From Pseudomonadota bacterium (GTDB lineage Bacteria; Desulfobacterota; Binatia; Binatales; Binataceae): DNA of 64,000 nucleotides. The translations under genes and the position numbers were made by a program. Below, piece by piece: positions 9,071 to 18,596 of the stretch. The notes below the pieces were generated by a model that was not told where the DNA came from, did not search any database, and saw only the letters and a program-made list of their open reading frames with translations. Location of the stretch: the NCBI GenBank assembly GCA_021325025.1, contig JAJPHZ010000007.1, forward strand, positions 188,190-252,189, written 5' to 3'. Each line of letters starts with the position of its first letter. The first letter of the stretch is position 1.

Positions 9071-10906
9071 TCAGAAGTACTGGCCGATGCTGAAGTATAC
9101 TTGCCATTGAGTTTGGTCGCGCGGTTTTTGGAATGGAATGCCGACGTCGATGCGGATGGGGCCGACCGGGGTGTCGTAGCTGAGCGCGGGGCCGGCGGAA
9201 AACTCGAGGTCGCTGATGGGGAAGTCGTAGGCGTGGGTGGAGAGCTGGCCGAAATCGAGGAAGACGGCGCCGGCCAATTTCTGGCACAGGGGCCGGCGCA
9301 GTTCCAGGGAGCCCTCGAGGTCGCTCAGTCCGCCGAGCGGCGTGTTGTCGGGGGTGTGCGGCCCGAGCATCCAGTAGCGCCATCCGCGCACGCTGCCTTC
9401 ACCGCCGATAAAGAACCGGTAGAAGAGCGGGTAATTAATCAGCGAGCCGAAGGAGTCGCCGGTGCCCATCTTAAGGCGGGTGGCCAGCACGGTGCTCCAT
9501 CCGATCGCGTGGTAGTGTTTGACCTGACCCCAGAAGCGGTAGAAATTGTAGTCGCCGCCGAAGATCGCGCCGGCCTGCGTCGCTTCGAGGTCCAGCACAT
9601 AACCGCGAGTAGGGTTGAAAAGATTGTCGGTAGTATCCGATGTGAAGCCGGCCTCCGGCCCGGACACGACGCCGCTCATCCGCAGACCGCCGAGCAGGTT
9701 GATGACCTGCTGATCGACGCTGGTCAGCTTGTCGTATTCGAGGCGGTAGCCGATGAAGGCCTTGGTCTTTTCGGAAAAAGAGTAGCGGATGCTGGGCAGG
9801 AATCGGGTTCCGAACAGGGTGTAGGGCGGCACCTGCTGAATGTCCTCGCCGAAGTTGAGAATCCCGGTCGTGGCGCGGCGGTTGAACAGGTAGGGCTGGG
9901 TGAGGGTGACGCGCGCGTAGCTGTCGATGTTTGAATAGCGAAGGATGGCGGCGAGCTGGCGGCCGCCCCCCATCCAGTTCATGTCGCGCCAGGCGAAATT
10001 GGCGACGAACTGACTTTGGGTGTTATAGCCGCCGCCCACGTCGATCGAATGCCGGGGCCGTTCCCTAACCGTAAGACGAATCGGGACGATGTGCGGGTTT
10101 TTGCGGTCCAAAAGCGGAGTCAGGCGCACGACCGAGAACAGCCCCAGCTTGAGCAGGCGATCGCGCGTCTGGTCGAGCCTGGTCTGGGAGAAGGGCTCGC
10201 CGGGCGCATAGTCGAGTTCGCGGGTGATGATTTGGCGGGCGACCTCCTTGTTGCCGACGACGGTGGTCTTGCCGAACACGCCTTTGACTCCGGGCTGCAC
10301 GAAATACCAGATGCGGGCGGCGTCTTCGGAGACGTTGACCTCGGCCCAGCGCTGGGTTGTGGCGTGCGCATAGCCTTCATTGCGGTAAAAGTCGCGCACC
10401 ACATTTTCGGTGTCCTGGTACGCGGCGGCGTCAAAGACGCTGTGCGGCTTGACTTTCAGCCTGGCGTAAAGCGGATCCCGTAGCGGCAGCCGATGGCGGC
10501 CGACCATGATACGCACCTGCTGGACATAGACGGGGCGGTTTTCGGTGACATTGATTTCCACGGTTATCAGATCGCCTTCGACCTTCAGGTCATAATCCAA
10601 ACGGGTTTGGAAATATCCCTGTGCGCGGTAGAGCAGTGCGATGCGCTTGAGGTCTTCGGCAAAGACGTCGGAGTCGAAGGCGGGACGTTTCTGCCACGCC
10701 AGGTAGAACGGGCGCGACGTGGTGGTCATGTGGGCGAGCAGGTCGCGGTCTGAGAGCGCGTGATTGCCGCTGAAGACTATGCGGTCGACAAGGTAGTTTT
10801 TGCCGGGCTTAAGCTGGTCGAGTTTGAGCGCCCACGCCGGGCTGCACAACAGCATCAGGAGGGCAGAGGCGAGGGCCAGGCGGACGTGTGACGAAAGGTC
10901 CGGCAT
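9071..10906 (-). CDS. tamA: Outer-membrane Omp85-family protein TamA
   Basis: 611 residues from ATG 10906, chosen because a signal peptide (VRLALASALLMLLCSPAWA) begins there; an upstream in-frame extension lacks such a feature. POTRA domains occupy about residues 25-280 (VDRIVFSGNHALSDRD, then VFGKTTVVGNKEVARQII). The C-terminal 320 residues form the 16-strand barrel, with the lid-lock motif VRGWRYW (family VRGY/F) and an aromatic C-terminus (IGQYF). It pairs with TamB encoded directly downstream. Upstream, on the same strand, lie two MFS exporters about 150 bp away, which may share transcription. Confidence 0.92.
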   Translation of the reverse strand: MPDLSSHVRLALASALLMLLCSPAWALKLDQLKPGKNYLVDRIVFSGNHALSDRDLLAHMTTTSRPFYLAWQKRPAFDSDVFAEDLKRIALLYRAQGYFQTRLDYDLKVEGDLITVEINVTENRPVYVQQVRIMVGRHRLPLRDPLYARLKVKPHSVFDAAAYQDTENVVRDFYRNEGYAHATTQRWAEVNVSEDAARIWYFVQPGVKGVFGKTTVVGNKEVARQIITRELDYAPGEPFSQTRLDQTRDRLLKLGLFSVVRLTPLLDRKNPHIVPIRLTVRERPRHSIDVGGGYNTQSQFVANFAWRDMNWMGGGRQLAAILRYSNIDSYARVTLTQPYLFNRRATTGILNFGEDIQQVPPYTLFGTRFLPSIRYSFSEKTKAFIGYRLEYDKLTSVDQQVINLLGGLRMSGVVSGPEAGFTSDTTDNLFNPTRGYVLDLEATQAGAIFGGDYNFYRFWGQVKHYHAIGWSTVLATRLKMGTGDSFGSLINYPLFYRFFIGGEGSVRGWRYWMLGPHTPDNTPLGGLSDLEGSLELRRPLCQKLAGAVFLDFGQLSTHAYDFPISDLEFSAGPALSYDTPVGPIRIDVGIPFQKPRDQTQWQVYFSIGQYF

Positions 10907-11053
10907 GGATGCAATGGTTATGGGATGCCTGTCTGCGGGAACAAAGACAGGAAATTTATCACCGTTTATGCCGCATCGCCCACCGGCCTCCGCCAACTAT
11001 CAAGTGTAGTTTGCCTGTCGGGGAGGAACAATCAAAAGGCCAACCGCGCCGCT

Positions 11054-12709
11054 TCAATGCGCCGGTGCAGCAGACCCATTGGGGCGGGCGGTCTTGCCGG
11101 TTTGCCAGATCCAGGCCAGCAGCACCAGCGGCATTACGGTTACGCCGATTGCCAGCAGCAGGCGGTAGATGTCGTTGAAGGCGAGCATCGCGGACTGCAA
11201 CTGGATTTGGCCGTAGATCATCGCCAGACCCTGCTTGCGTCCGGCCAGTTGTTCGGGCAGGACGAGAAAGTGCGGTGCCCCGGGCATCCGGGCCGGCGCC
11301 ATCGGCAAGCGCCAGGCTTCGAACACCGAGAAATGTTCGGCCAGACGGCTTTGATGGATCTGCTCACCGTTGACCAGCATCGTGCTGACCACGGAGACGC
11401 CGATGGCGGAGCCGACATTGCGCACCATCGAGTAGAGGCTGGCGGCGAAACCCATGCGCTCGCGTTCCACGCAGGCCAGGGTGGCGGCCGACAGCACCGG
11501 GAAGATGAAGGAGAAGCCGGTGCTGAGCATGAAGGTCGGGATGAGGATCTGCCAGTAGCCGACCTGCAGATTCCAGTGCGCCATCTGCCACAGCGCCATC
11601 CACTGAAGTCCGATGCCGAAACACATCAGGTAGCGCGTATCGAAGCCGACGCGTGCCAACTGCCCGGCCAGGAACATCGCGATCATGATTCCGATGGCGC
11701 GCGGTGCCAGTACCAGGCCGGCCTGCAAGGCGTTGTATCCCATGAATTCCTGAAGGAAGACCGGGTTGAGCAGATTGGCGGAGAACAGCGTGAAACTCAT
11801 CATCACCACGAAGCTAGTGGCGAGCGTGAAGGTGGGTTTGGTGAAGATCCTCAGATCGAGGATCGGTTGGGGATGGACCAATTCCTGATAGATGAGTATC
11901 GCGAAGCAGAGGGCAGTGCCGGCGGTGGCATAGATGACCCAGGGCGAGGCGAACCAATCGGCGCGTTGGCCGCGGTCGAGCACGATTTGGAGCAGGCCCA
12001 ATCCCAGCGCCAGCATCACGATTCCCCTGTAGTCGATGCGTCCGCCCTGCACGCGCGAGCGGCGCAGATAGGGCGGGTCGTGGACGAAGGCCGAGACCAT
12101 CATGATGGCGAGAATTCCGATCGGGACGTTGATGTAGAAGTTCCATCGCCACGACCAGTTGTCGGTAATCCATCCGCCGACAGTGGGGCCGATAATCGGC
12201 GCCAGCGTCATGCCGATTCCCCACCAGGCCATCGCCAGCGCCTGTTCCTCGGGCGCGAAGGTTTCCATCAGGATGGCCTGCGAGGAGGGCTGCATGGCGG
12301 CGCCGGCCAGACCCTGCACGAGGCGAAAGAAGACGATTTGGTTGAGGGAGCGGGCGGCGCCGCAGGCGGCCGAGGCGAGCACGAAGCCGGTCACCGAGAG
12401 CAGGAAGTAGCGCTTGCGGCCAAAGCGCGCCGAGATCCATCCGGTCATCGGAATCATGATGCCGTTGGCGACCAGGTAGCTGGTCACCACCCAGGTAATC
12501 TCGTCGACGCTGGCGGAAAAGCTGCCCTGCATGTGGGGCAGAGCGACGTTGACGATCGAAGTGTCGAGCACCTCAAGGATGGTGCCGAGCATCACGGCGA
12601 GGACGATGAGCCACTTATAGGGATTGCCGGCTTCGAGCGAAGCAGCGGGCGGCGGGGTCCTAGCAGCGAATTTGTGTTGGGCTGCTGCGGTCCTGGGGCT
12701 GGCGCTCAC
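11054..12709 (-). CDS. DHA2-family MFS multidrug exporter (EmrB/QacA type), copy B
   Basis: 551 residues with about 14 transmembrane segments. Motif A-like GWISARFGRKRYF (about residues 90-102) and the N-terminal ILEVLDTSIVNVALPHM signature are diagnostic of DHA2 drug:proton antiporters. The start is GTG 12709, 15 bp after the stop of its tandem paralogue. The two share very long near-identical stretches, so they arose by duplication. No HlyD/EmrA adaptor or TolC gene is visible beside them. Substrate unknown. Confidence 0.88.
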   Translation of the reverse strand: MSASPRTAAAQHKFAARTPPPAASLEAGNPYKWLIVLAVMLGTILEVLDTSIVNVALPHMQGSFSASVDEITWVVTSYLVANGIMIPMTGWISARFGRKRYFLLSVTGFVLASAACGAARSLNQIVFFRLVQGLAGAAMQPSSQAILMETFAPEEQALAMAWWGIGMTLAPIIGPTVGGWITDNWSWRWNFYINVPIGILAIMMVSAFVHDPPYLRRSRVQGGRIDYRGIVMLALGLGLLQIVLDRGQRADWFASPWVIYATAGTALCFAILIYQELVHPQPILDLRIFTKPTFTLATSFVVMMSFTLFSANLLNPVFLQEFMGYNALQAGLVLAPRAIGIMIAMFLAGQLARVGFDTRYLMCFGIGLQWMALWQMAHWNLQVGYWQILIPTFMLSTGFSFIFPVLSAATLACVERERMGFAASLYSMVRNVGSAIGVSVVSTMLVNGEQIHQSRLAEHFSVFEAWRLPMAPARMPGAPHFLVLPEQLAGRKQGLAMIYGQIQLQSAMLAFNDIYRLLLAIGVTVMPLVLLAWIWQTGKTARPNGSAAPAH

Positions 12710-12724
12710 GGAAGGAGGGTGGGC

Positions 12725-14377
12725 TCAATGTGCCATCGCGGCGGCTTCGGAGGGGGCGAGTTCGGCGCGCTCCATCCGGTTGTTGGCCCACAGCCATGAC
12801 AGCAGCAGGACGGGAGTCAGGATGGTGCTCATCCAGAACAAGGTCCAGTAAATATCGTTGAGCGCGAGCATCGCGGCCTGGCGCTGCAGCTCACCGTAAA
12901 CCATCGCCAGGCCGGATTTGCCGGCCGCGATGTGATCGGGAGCAAGGAAATGCGGGGCGCCGGGCATGCGGCGCGGTGCGGTTCCCATGCGCCAGGCGTC
13001 AAAAACCGAAAAATGTTCGGCCAGGTAGCTCTGATGAGTCTGCTCGTTGCGCACCAGCATCGTGCTCATGATGGAAATTCCCATCGCCGCGCCGGTGTTG
13101 CGAATCATGCTGAACAGGCTGGCGGCGAAACCCATCCGCTCGCGCTGCACGCAGGCCAGGGTGGCGGCGGACAGGGGCGGGAAAATTATGGAGAAGCCGG
13201 CGCTCATCATAATGGTGGGCCACAGCACCTGCCAGTAATCGACGCTCAAGTTCCAGGTCGCCATTTTGTAGAGAGCCCAGCATTGGAACAAAAAGCCCGC
13301 GACCCACAGGGGTTTGATAGGTAACCGGTAGCGAGCCAGTTGTCCGACCAGAAACATGGCGGCCGCGGCGCCGATCGCGCGCGGCGCCAGCACCAGGCCG
13401 GCCTGCCAGGCGGAATAATTCATGAACTCCTGCAGAAAGACGGGATTGAGCAGGTTGGTGCCGAACAGCATGAAGCTCATCAACACCAGGATAATGATGG
13501 CGATGGTGAACATGGGGATCTTCAGGATCCGCAGGTCCATGATGGGCTCGGGAAAAGTCAGTTCCCGCCACACCAGCGCCACCATCGAGACCACGATTCC
13601 GATCGCCGCCCAGGTCACCCAGGGCGAGGCGAACCAGTCGGCGCGCTGGCCGCGGTCGGACACTATTTGCAACAATCCCAGGCTGAGCGCGATGAGCACG
13701 ATGCCGGGGTAATCGACGCGTCCGCCGCGGGCGCGCATCTTGCGCAGATAGGGCGGGTCATGGAGAAAGGTGGTGACCATGATGATGGCGGCGATGCCGA
13801 TGGGTACGTTGATGTAAAAGTTCCATCGCCACGACCAATTGTCGGTAATCCAGCCTCCCAGTGTAGGTCCCATCACCGGCGCCACCATCATGCCGATGCC
13901 CCAAAACGCCATCGCCATCGCCTGTTCCTCGGGCGGGAAAGTTTCCATCAGGATGGCCTGCGAGGAGGGCTGCATGGCGGCACCCGACAGTCCCTGCAGG
14001 AGGCGGAAGAAGACCATCTGGTTGAGCGAGCGGGCGGCGCCGCAGGCGGCCGAAGCGAGCACGAAGCCGGTCACCGAGAGCAGGAAGTAGCGCTTGCGGC
14101 CAAAACGCGCCGAGATCCATCCGGCCATCGGAATCATAATGCCGTTGGCGACCAGGTAACTGGTGGCCACCCAGGTGATCTCGTCGACGCTGGCGGAGAA
14201 GCTGCCCTGCATGTGGGGCAGCGCGACGTTGACGATCGAAGTATCGAGGACCTCCAGGATGGTGCCGAGCATCACCGACAGCGCAATAATCCATTTGTGC
14301 GCGGAAGGCGCTTCCGCAACGAGGCTGTCGGCGGACGTCTGAACGTCGGCCGTCTGGGTTTTTGGACTGGCAACCAC
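12725..14377 (-). CDS. DHA2-family MFS multidrug exporter (EmrB/QacA type), copy A
   Basis: 550 residues from GTG 14377. I chose this start because it gives nearly the same length as the adjacent paralogue (551) and because the longer frame to 14515 encodes an Arg/Cys/Pro-rich, atypical leader. It has about 14 transmembrane segments with the same DHA2 signatures (LDTSIVNVALPHM, ARFGRKRYFLLS). It is the first gene of the minus-strand run MFS-MFS-tamA-tamB and is divergent from the crotonase gene at 14604. The 225 bp between them must hold both promoters. Substrate unknown. Confidence 0.87.
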   Translation of the reverse strand: MVASPKTQTADVQTSADSLVAEAPSAHKWIIALSVMLGTILEVLDTSIVNVALPHMQGSFSASVDEITWVATSYLVANGIMIPMAGWISARFGRKRYFLLSVTGFVLASAACGAARSLNQMVFFRLLQGLSGAAMQPSSQAILMETFPPEEQAMAMAFWGIGMMVAPVMGPTLGGWITDNWSWRWNFYINVPIGIAAIIMVTTFLHDPPYLRKMRARGGRVDYPGIVLIALSLGLLQIVSDRGQRADWFASPWVTWAAIGIVVSMVALVWRELTFPEPIMDLRILKIPMFTIAIIILVLMSFMLFGTNLLNPVFLQEFMNYSAWQAGLVLAPRAIGAAAAMFLVGQLARYRLPIKPLWVAGFLFQCWALYKMATWNLSVDYWQVLWPTIMMSAGFSIIFPPLSAATLACVQRERMGFAASLFSMIRNTGAAMGISIMSTMLVRNEQTHQSYLAEHFSVFDAWRMGTAPRRMPGAPHFLAPDHIAAGKSGLAMVYGELQRQAAMLALNDIYWTLFWMSTILTPVLLLSWLWANNRMERAELAPSEAAAMAH

Positions 14378-14603
14378 GCTTGAGAAGCAAGCTACGGTAG
14401 GGGCTGTGCTTAGTAAAGGACAATTGTGCGCCGGCGCACGATGCCCATCAGGGCGGCTTTGCGCTAAGCTTGGCGGGCCACCGCGCCGCCCGCATCGCAA
14501 CGCCGAACGGTGCAACGGGGGTCGCTTCGTGAGCGGGAATGGTCAAGCATGTAGCGACGGTCCGGCAATGCGGATCGCGCAGGGATTTTCAAGGAGAGCG
14601 CAC

Positions 14604-15380
14604 ATGGCCCAAGAACTGGTCAAGGTGGAGCGAGCCGGTGACTATCTGACGGTGAGATTAAACCGGCCCGAGAAGGGTAACGCCATCAACCACGCGATGC
14701 TGACGGCGTTGGATGAAGCGTTTGCGGCGGCGGAAGCGGACAAGGCAATCAGGGCGCTGTTGCTTGCCGGCGAGGGCAGGCATTTCTGCGCCGGCATCGA
14801 CCTGGCCGAGGGACATCGCGTGGACACGACCGAAGTGGGCGGCGGGCTCAGCCTGGAGACAGTCTTCCATCGCCTGGAGGCGCTGCCGATTCCGACGGTC
14901 GCGGTGATGCGGGGAGCGGCGCTGGCCGGCGGGCTGGAGTTGGGCTTGCACTGCGACCTGCGCGTGGCGGCCGAAAACGCCCGGCTGGGGATGCCGGTAG
15001 CGAGGGTCGGGCTGATTCCACCCTTCGACTTTACGCGAAAGCTAATCGAAGTGATCGGGGCGTCGGCCACGGCGTATCTGCTGTTTAGCGCCGAGCCGGT
15101 TGATGGCAAACGGGCGCTGGCGATGGGGCTGGTCAACGAAATCGCGCCGGAGGCGGAAGTCGAATCGGCGGGCCGGGTGTTGCTGGAGAAGATCTCGGGC
15201 AACGCGCCGCTTTCGTTGCGGACGATCAAAGCGACGCTGCGGCGCTGCATGCGCGACGCATTTTTGGCCGAGCATAAGGATCTCGACGAGATGGTGCGGG
15301 TGATCCTGAGGAGTTCGGATGCCAGGGAGGGGGCGCGCGCGTTCGTGGAAAAGCGCAAGCCGGTGTGGAAGGGCGAGTGA
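14604..15380 (+). CDS. Enoyl-CoA hydratase/isomerase family protein
   Basis: 258 residues from ATG 14604, with AAGGAG 8 nt upstream. It has a crotonase fold: the oxyanion-hole segments are HFCAGIDL (60-67) and ALAGGLELG (106-114). Glu112, equivalent to one catalytic glutamate of crotonase, is kept. The second glutamate position (GQPE in crotonase) reads GMPV, so Val132 replaces it. It is therefore more likely an isomerase or another crotonase-superfamily reaction than a classical hydratase. It stands alone between the divergent MFS genes and a MITE-like element. Confidence 0.82.
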   Translation: MAQELVKVERAGDYLTVRLNRPEKGNAINHAMLTALDEAFAAAEADKAIRALLLAGEGRHFCAGIDLAEGHRVDTTEVGGGLSLETVFHRLEALPIPTVAVMRGAALAGGLELGLHCDLRVAAENARLGMPVARVGLIPPFDFTRKLIEVIGASATAYLLFSAEPVDGKRALAMGLVNEIAPEAEVESAGRVLLEKISGNAPLSLRTIKATLRRCMRDAFLAEHKDLDEMVRVILRSSDAREGARAFVEKRKPVWKGE

Positions 15381-15411
15381 GGTTTTCGGCCTGTTCGCAA
15401 GGACGGTATTC

Positions 15412-15592
15412 GGAAATGTCTCTAGCAGGTTGCGGAAAAAAACGATTTTCCGCAACCTGCTCCCTCACTCTAGTCTCTCCCAGAGGGAGAGAAGTAAAGG
15501 AAAGCGGCCATCTTTTATCCAGGGTGCGGAACGCACGTATCTTCATGAGGGCACAAATATCCTTTTTCCGCACCCTGCTAAGTGTCATTTCC
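15412..15592. mobile_element. MITE-like element with imperfect terminal inverted repeats
   Basis: The ends form an inverted repeat of about 30 bp. At the left end, GGAAATG at 15412-15418 is followed by TAGCAGGTTGCGGAAAAA (15423-15440). At the right end, the complement of TAGCAGGGTGCGGAAAAA (15563-15580) is followed by CATTTCC (15586-15592). Inside are a perfect 16 bp palindrome with 6 nt loop (15424-15439 with 15446-15461), a second sub-terminal copy of AGGGTGCGGAA near 15522, and the CCCTCACTC..CTCTCCCAGAGGGAGAG hairpin type common as a dispersed repeat in GC-rich environmental genomes. No ORF is present. It sits exactly between the last host-like gene and the phage terminase. Confidence 0.6.
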
Positions 15593-15719
15593 AATGAACT
15601 GAGAAATCTCAAGGTGGGGTAAGCGACCAATCATCGCTCCGCGAGCGTCGCTGATATTCATCGCCTGGCGCCAGGAATGAAACTTTGGAGAAATTCGGGG
15701 CGCGTGCCGTCATTGAGCG

Positions 15720-17375
15720 TTGATAGAAACTGGCGGGGGCGGGCTGCCGCCGGGTAAAATATGCGATAGTCAGTTGGGAAATGAGACTGAAAATCGGCAT
15801 TATATAGAGGCCGCGGAAAGTGGGTATCCAGACGATGACGGGCTGGAAAGTCTCTATCCGGACAAGGAAAGCCTGCTGCCGCTGATCCGGGCCGACCTGG
15901 TACAGTATTGCCTGGCGATAAATCCGCGCTGGCGCCCGGCGCGCCATCTGCTGTATCTGGCCGACCGGTTGATGGCGGCGGAGCGACGCGAGCTGACGCG
16001 GCTGATAATCACGATGCCGCCGCAGCACGGCAAGTCGTGGACCACCAGTCAGCATTTTCCCGCCTGGTACCTGGGGCGCCATCCCGATCACTCCGTAATC
16101 ACGGCGGCTTACAACGAGACCAAGGCGCTGGATTTCGGGCTCAGTGTCAAGGACCAGGTCAATGATCCGCTATTTGCGCTGGCGTTTCCCGAGTTCACAG
16201 TGCGGCGCGATTGCAACAGCGCGTTGAAGTTTACTACCGAGCAGGGCGGCTGTTATTTCGCGGTGGGACGGGGCGGTTCGGCTACCGGGCGGCGCGCCGA
16301 CCTTTTTATCGTCGATGATCCTTACAAGGACGAGGAGGAGGTGCGCAGCGACGCGGTGCGGCGTCAGATCCGCAGTTGGTGGAGCAAGGTGATCTACACG
16401 CGCCTGGCGCCGGGTGCGATCGTGATCGTAATCCACACGCGCTGGGATGAGGACGACCTGATCGGATGGCTGCTGAGCGAGCATGCGCAGGAGGGGTGGT
16501 GCGTAATAAATTTGCCGGCGCTCGCCGAGGAGCACGACGCGCTGGGACGGGCGCCGGGAGAGCCGTTGTGGCCGGAGCGGTATTCACAGGAGGATTTGGA
16601 AAAGCGCCGGATCAACGATCCACTGGGATTTCAGGCGCTCTATCAGCAGCGGCCGGCGGGAGCGGGGGCGAGGATGTTCCGGCGCGAATGGCTGGAAGGC
16701 ACCAATATGAACTGTCGTTACGACCCGCTGCGCCATCCCCCCAACCATCGCGCGATGAACAAGGTGATGCTGGTGGATCCGGCCAATTCCAAAAGCCACA
16801 GCGCCGATTACACCAGCATCTGGGTACTGGGACTGGCCGCAGATCGCAACTTTTACGTGCTCGACATGGTGCGCGATCGGCTCAGCCTGACCGAGCGCGG
16901 CGACGCGGTTTTGGAGTTGCATCGCAAATGGCAGTTCGCGCGCACGCGCAGCGTCGTGGCCTATGAGGATTACGGTCTGCAGGCCGACATCGCCTACCTC
17001 AATGACCGGATGGCACGCGAAAACTATCGCTTCGCGATCAAGGAAGTAGGCGGGCGGCTGAGCAAGCCCGATCGGATAGCGCGGCTGGTGGCGCTGTTCG
17101 AGCAGGGGCGGATTCTGTTTCCACTGGCGCTGCATCGCACCAACACCGAGGGCGTCGAGCAGGACCTGGTCCGGGTCTTTATCGAGGAGGAGTACTCCAA
17201 CTACCTGGTTGGGGGCGGCGGGTGCCGCCATGATGACATGCTCGACGCGCTGAGCCGGGTCTTCGATATCGATCCGGTGTGGCCGGGCGCGGCTGCCGGG
17301 AGTGAGGATAGCGAGGAGTTGCGCCGGTGGCGCGAATTGCGCAAGGCGGGACGCAACGGCTGGATGTCGGCATGA
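15720..17375 (+). CDS. terL: Phage terminase large subunit
   Basis: Up to 551 residues; the start is uncertain (TTG 15720 is the longest reading, TTG 15774 also possible, no clear Shine-Dalgarno). ATPase domain: Walker A-like MPPQHGKS (near residue 101) and Walker B LFIVDDP (about 199-205). RNase H-like nuclease: first Asp in VMLVDPANSKS, second in VVAYEDYG, and the C-terminal acidic motif CRHDDMLDALS. It drives DNA packaging into the procapsid. No small-terminase gene is obvious. The expected next gene, the portal, is absent; an AraC regulator follows instead. Confidence 0.93.
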   Translation: MIETGGGGLPPGKICDSQLGNETENRHYIEAAESGYPDDDGLESLYPDKESLLPLIRADLVQYCLAINPRWRPARHLLYLADRLMAAERRELTRLIITMPPQHGKSWTTSQHFPAWYLGRHPDHSVITAAYNETKALDFGLSVKDQVNDPLFALAFPEFTVRRDCNSALKFTTEQGGCYFAVGRGGSATGRRADLFIVDDPYKDEEEVRSDAVRRQIRSWWSKVIYTRLAPGAIVIVIHTRWDEDDLIGWLLSEHAQEGWCVINLPALAEEHDALGRAPGEPLWPERYSQEDLEKRRINDPLGFQALYQQRPAGAGARMFRREWLEGTNMNCRYDPLRHPPNHRAMNKVMLVDPANSKSHSADYTSIWVLGLAADRNFYVLDMVRDRLSLTERGDAVLELHRKWQFARTRSVVAYEDYGLQADIAYLNDRMARENYRFAIKEVGGRLSKPDRIARLVALFEQGRILFPLALHRTNTEGVEQDLVRVFIEEEYSNYLVGGGGCRHDDMLDALSRVFDIDPVWPGAAAGSEDSEELRRWRELRKAGRNGWMSA

Positions 17376-17525
17376 GCACGGGGCGGCGCGGCATCGGCCG
17401 CTGCGACTCGACCTAAAGACACCGGAACAGACAGTTTGCTTTTTCAAGCGGCGTGTTATAGTTGTTTACGACTATGATTCACGCGGGATAAGCCGCACGG
17501 CTACATAGTCAAAACCAAACCACTG

Positions 17526-17557
17526 CGGTTGCGCTGACGAATGCCAGACCGCAACCG
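17526..17557. repeat. Inverted repeat in the leader of the AraC-type gene
   Basis: CGGTTGCG at 17526-17533 pairs with CGCAACCG at 17550-17557, 16 nt apart, ending 25 bp before the AraC start. It could be an operator for autoregulation or a leader hairpin; nothing further supports either. Confidence 0.35.
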
Positions 17558-17581
17558 TTAGCTGGAACGGGGGGTAGCGCG

Positions 17582-18478
17582 ATGCACTCCGAGGGCGATT
17601 CCCAGACCGGTCCAGGTCCGTTGCGGATAGCCAGGCTATCCGAGCTAATTAAGCCGATTAATTCAAGTGCAGGTTGGCCCTGGGAGGGGTTGACGGTTGA
17701 ACTGTTCCGGCTCGACCATCCGGTGTGTGTCTGCGTGTCGGTGGACGATTATTACATCGGGCTGGTGCGGCATGGTCAAGGAAGCGTATGGCTACCGGGA
17801 GGCCGCGTCCATGGTCGCTTCAGGCCCGGACAGATGGGTATCTTCGTCCCCGGCACCGAACATGGTGCAAGCAGCAGCGACGCGGTCACGGTTGTTTCGA
17901 TTTATCTTAAGCCCGCGCTGATTGCTCGGGGTGCTGGAGACGCCGATCCCGCACGGATCGAAATTGTCCCGCAGCTTGCGCTTGAAGATGCGACCTTACG
18001 CCGGCTTGCCCTGGCCTTGGAAGCGGAAGTTCAAAGTGGTTTGCCACCCAACCGTTTGTTCGGCGAATCGATGGGCATCGCGATTGCGGCCCATCTCGTG
18101 AGCCGTTACGGGGTCAAGCCGGTGCCTGAACATCCCTATCGTGGCGGAATGCCGAGATATCTGCTGCGCCAAGCCATTGAATATATGCAGAGCAATCTTG
18201 GGGCAGATTTGCGGTTGTCGGAATTGGCCGAGCAGGTGCACATGAGTCCCTGGCACTTCGGCCGAGCCTTCAAGCACAGTACCGGGTTGCCGCCCCATCG
18301 GTATTTGATGCGCGAGCGGATCGAGACGGCCAAGAGGCTGCTCAAGCAGCCGCATCCAAGCATGGAGGAAATCGCCAGGCAGCTTGGGTTTGCGGGTCGG
18401 AGCCATTTTATAACGGTATTTCACCGTCTTACGGGATATACGCCCAAACGGTTTCTGAATGAGGTTGTTAGCGGGTAA
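17582..18478 (+). CDS. AraC-family transcriptional regulator
   Basis: 298 residues. The C-terminal 100 residues carry two helix-turn-helix motifs of the AraC/XylS type: LRLSELAEQVHMSPWHFGRAFK and MEEIARQLGFAGRSHF, followed by the family signature HRLTGYTPKRF. The N-terminal 180 residues resemble a cupin-like effector domain (VSVDDYYIGLVRHGQGSVW, FRPGQMGIFVPGTEH) of the AraC-ligand-binding kind; the ligand is unknown. It sits between terminase and capsid genes, where a phage normally carries portal and scaffold, so it looks like an insertion or a replacement. It is followed by an HPr-kinase-like gene 118 bp downstream. Confidence 0.9.
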   Translation: MHSEGDSQTGPGPLRIARLSELIKPINSSAGWPWEGLTVELFRLDHPVCVCVSVDDYYIGLVRHGQGSVWLPGGRVHGRFRPGQMGIFVPGTEHGASSSDAVTVVSIYLKPALIARGAGDADPARIEIVPQLALEDATLRRLALALEAEVQSGLPPNRLFGESMGIAIAAHLVSRYGVKPVPEHPYRGGMPRYLLRQAIEYMQSNLGADLRLSELAEQVHMSPWHFGRAFKHSTGLPPHRYLMRERIETAKRLLKQPHPSMEEIARQLGFAGRSHFITVFHRLTGYTPKRFLNEVVSG

Positions 18479-18596
18479 CGGTGGCATAGGAGACTTTTGC
18501 GCAAATTTTTGAAAAAATTTTCAATATTTTAGAAATTCCAAGGTTTACCAGCGCTTGATTTTTTGTCAGAGATAATAGGCACGTCAAAAACCAAAA

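Noticed and set aside
10925..12799. Long plus-strand open frame (624 codons) opposite the MFS/tamA region
   Set aside because: It is the antisense of genuine transmembrane coding sequence; its His/Asp/Gly/Arg-rich translation is typical of a GC-rich shadow frame.
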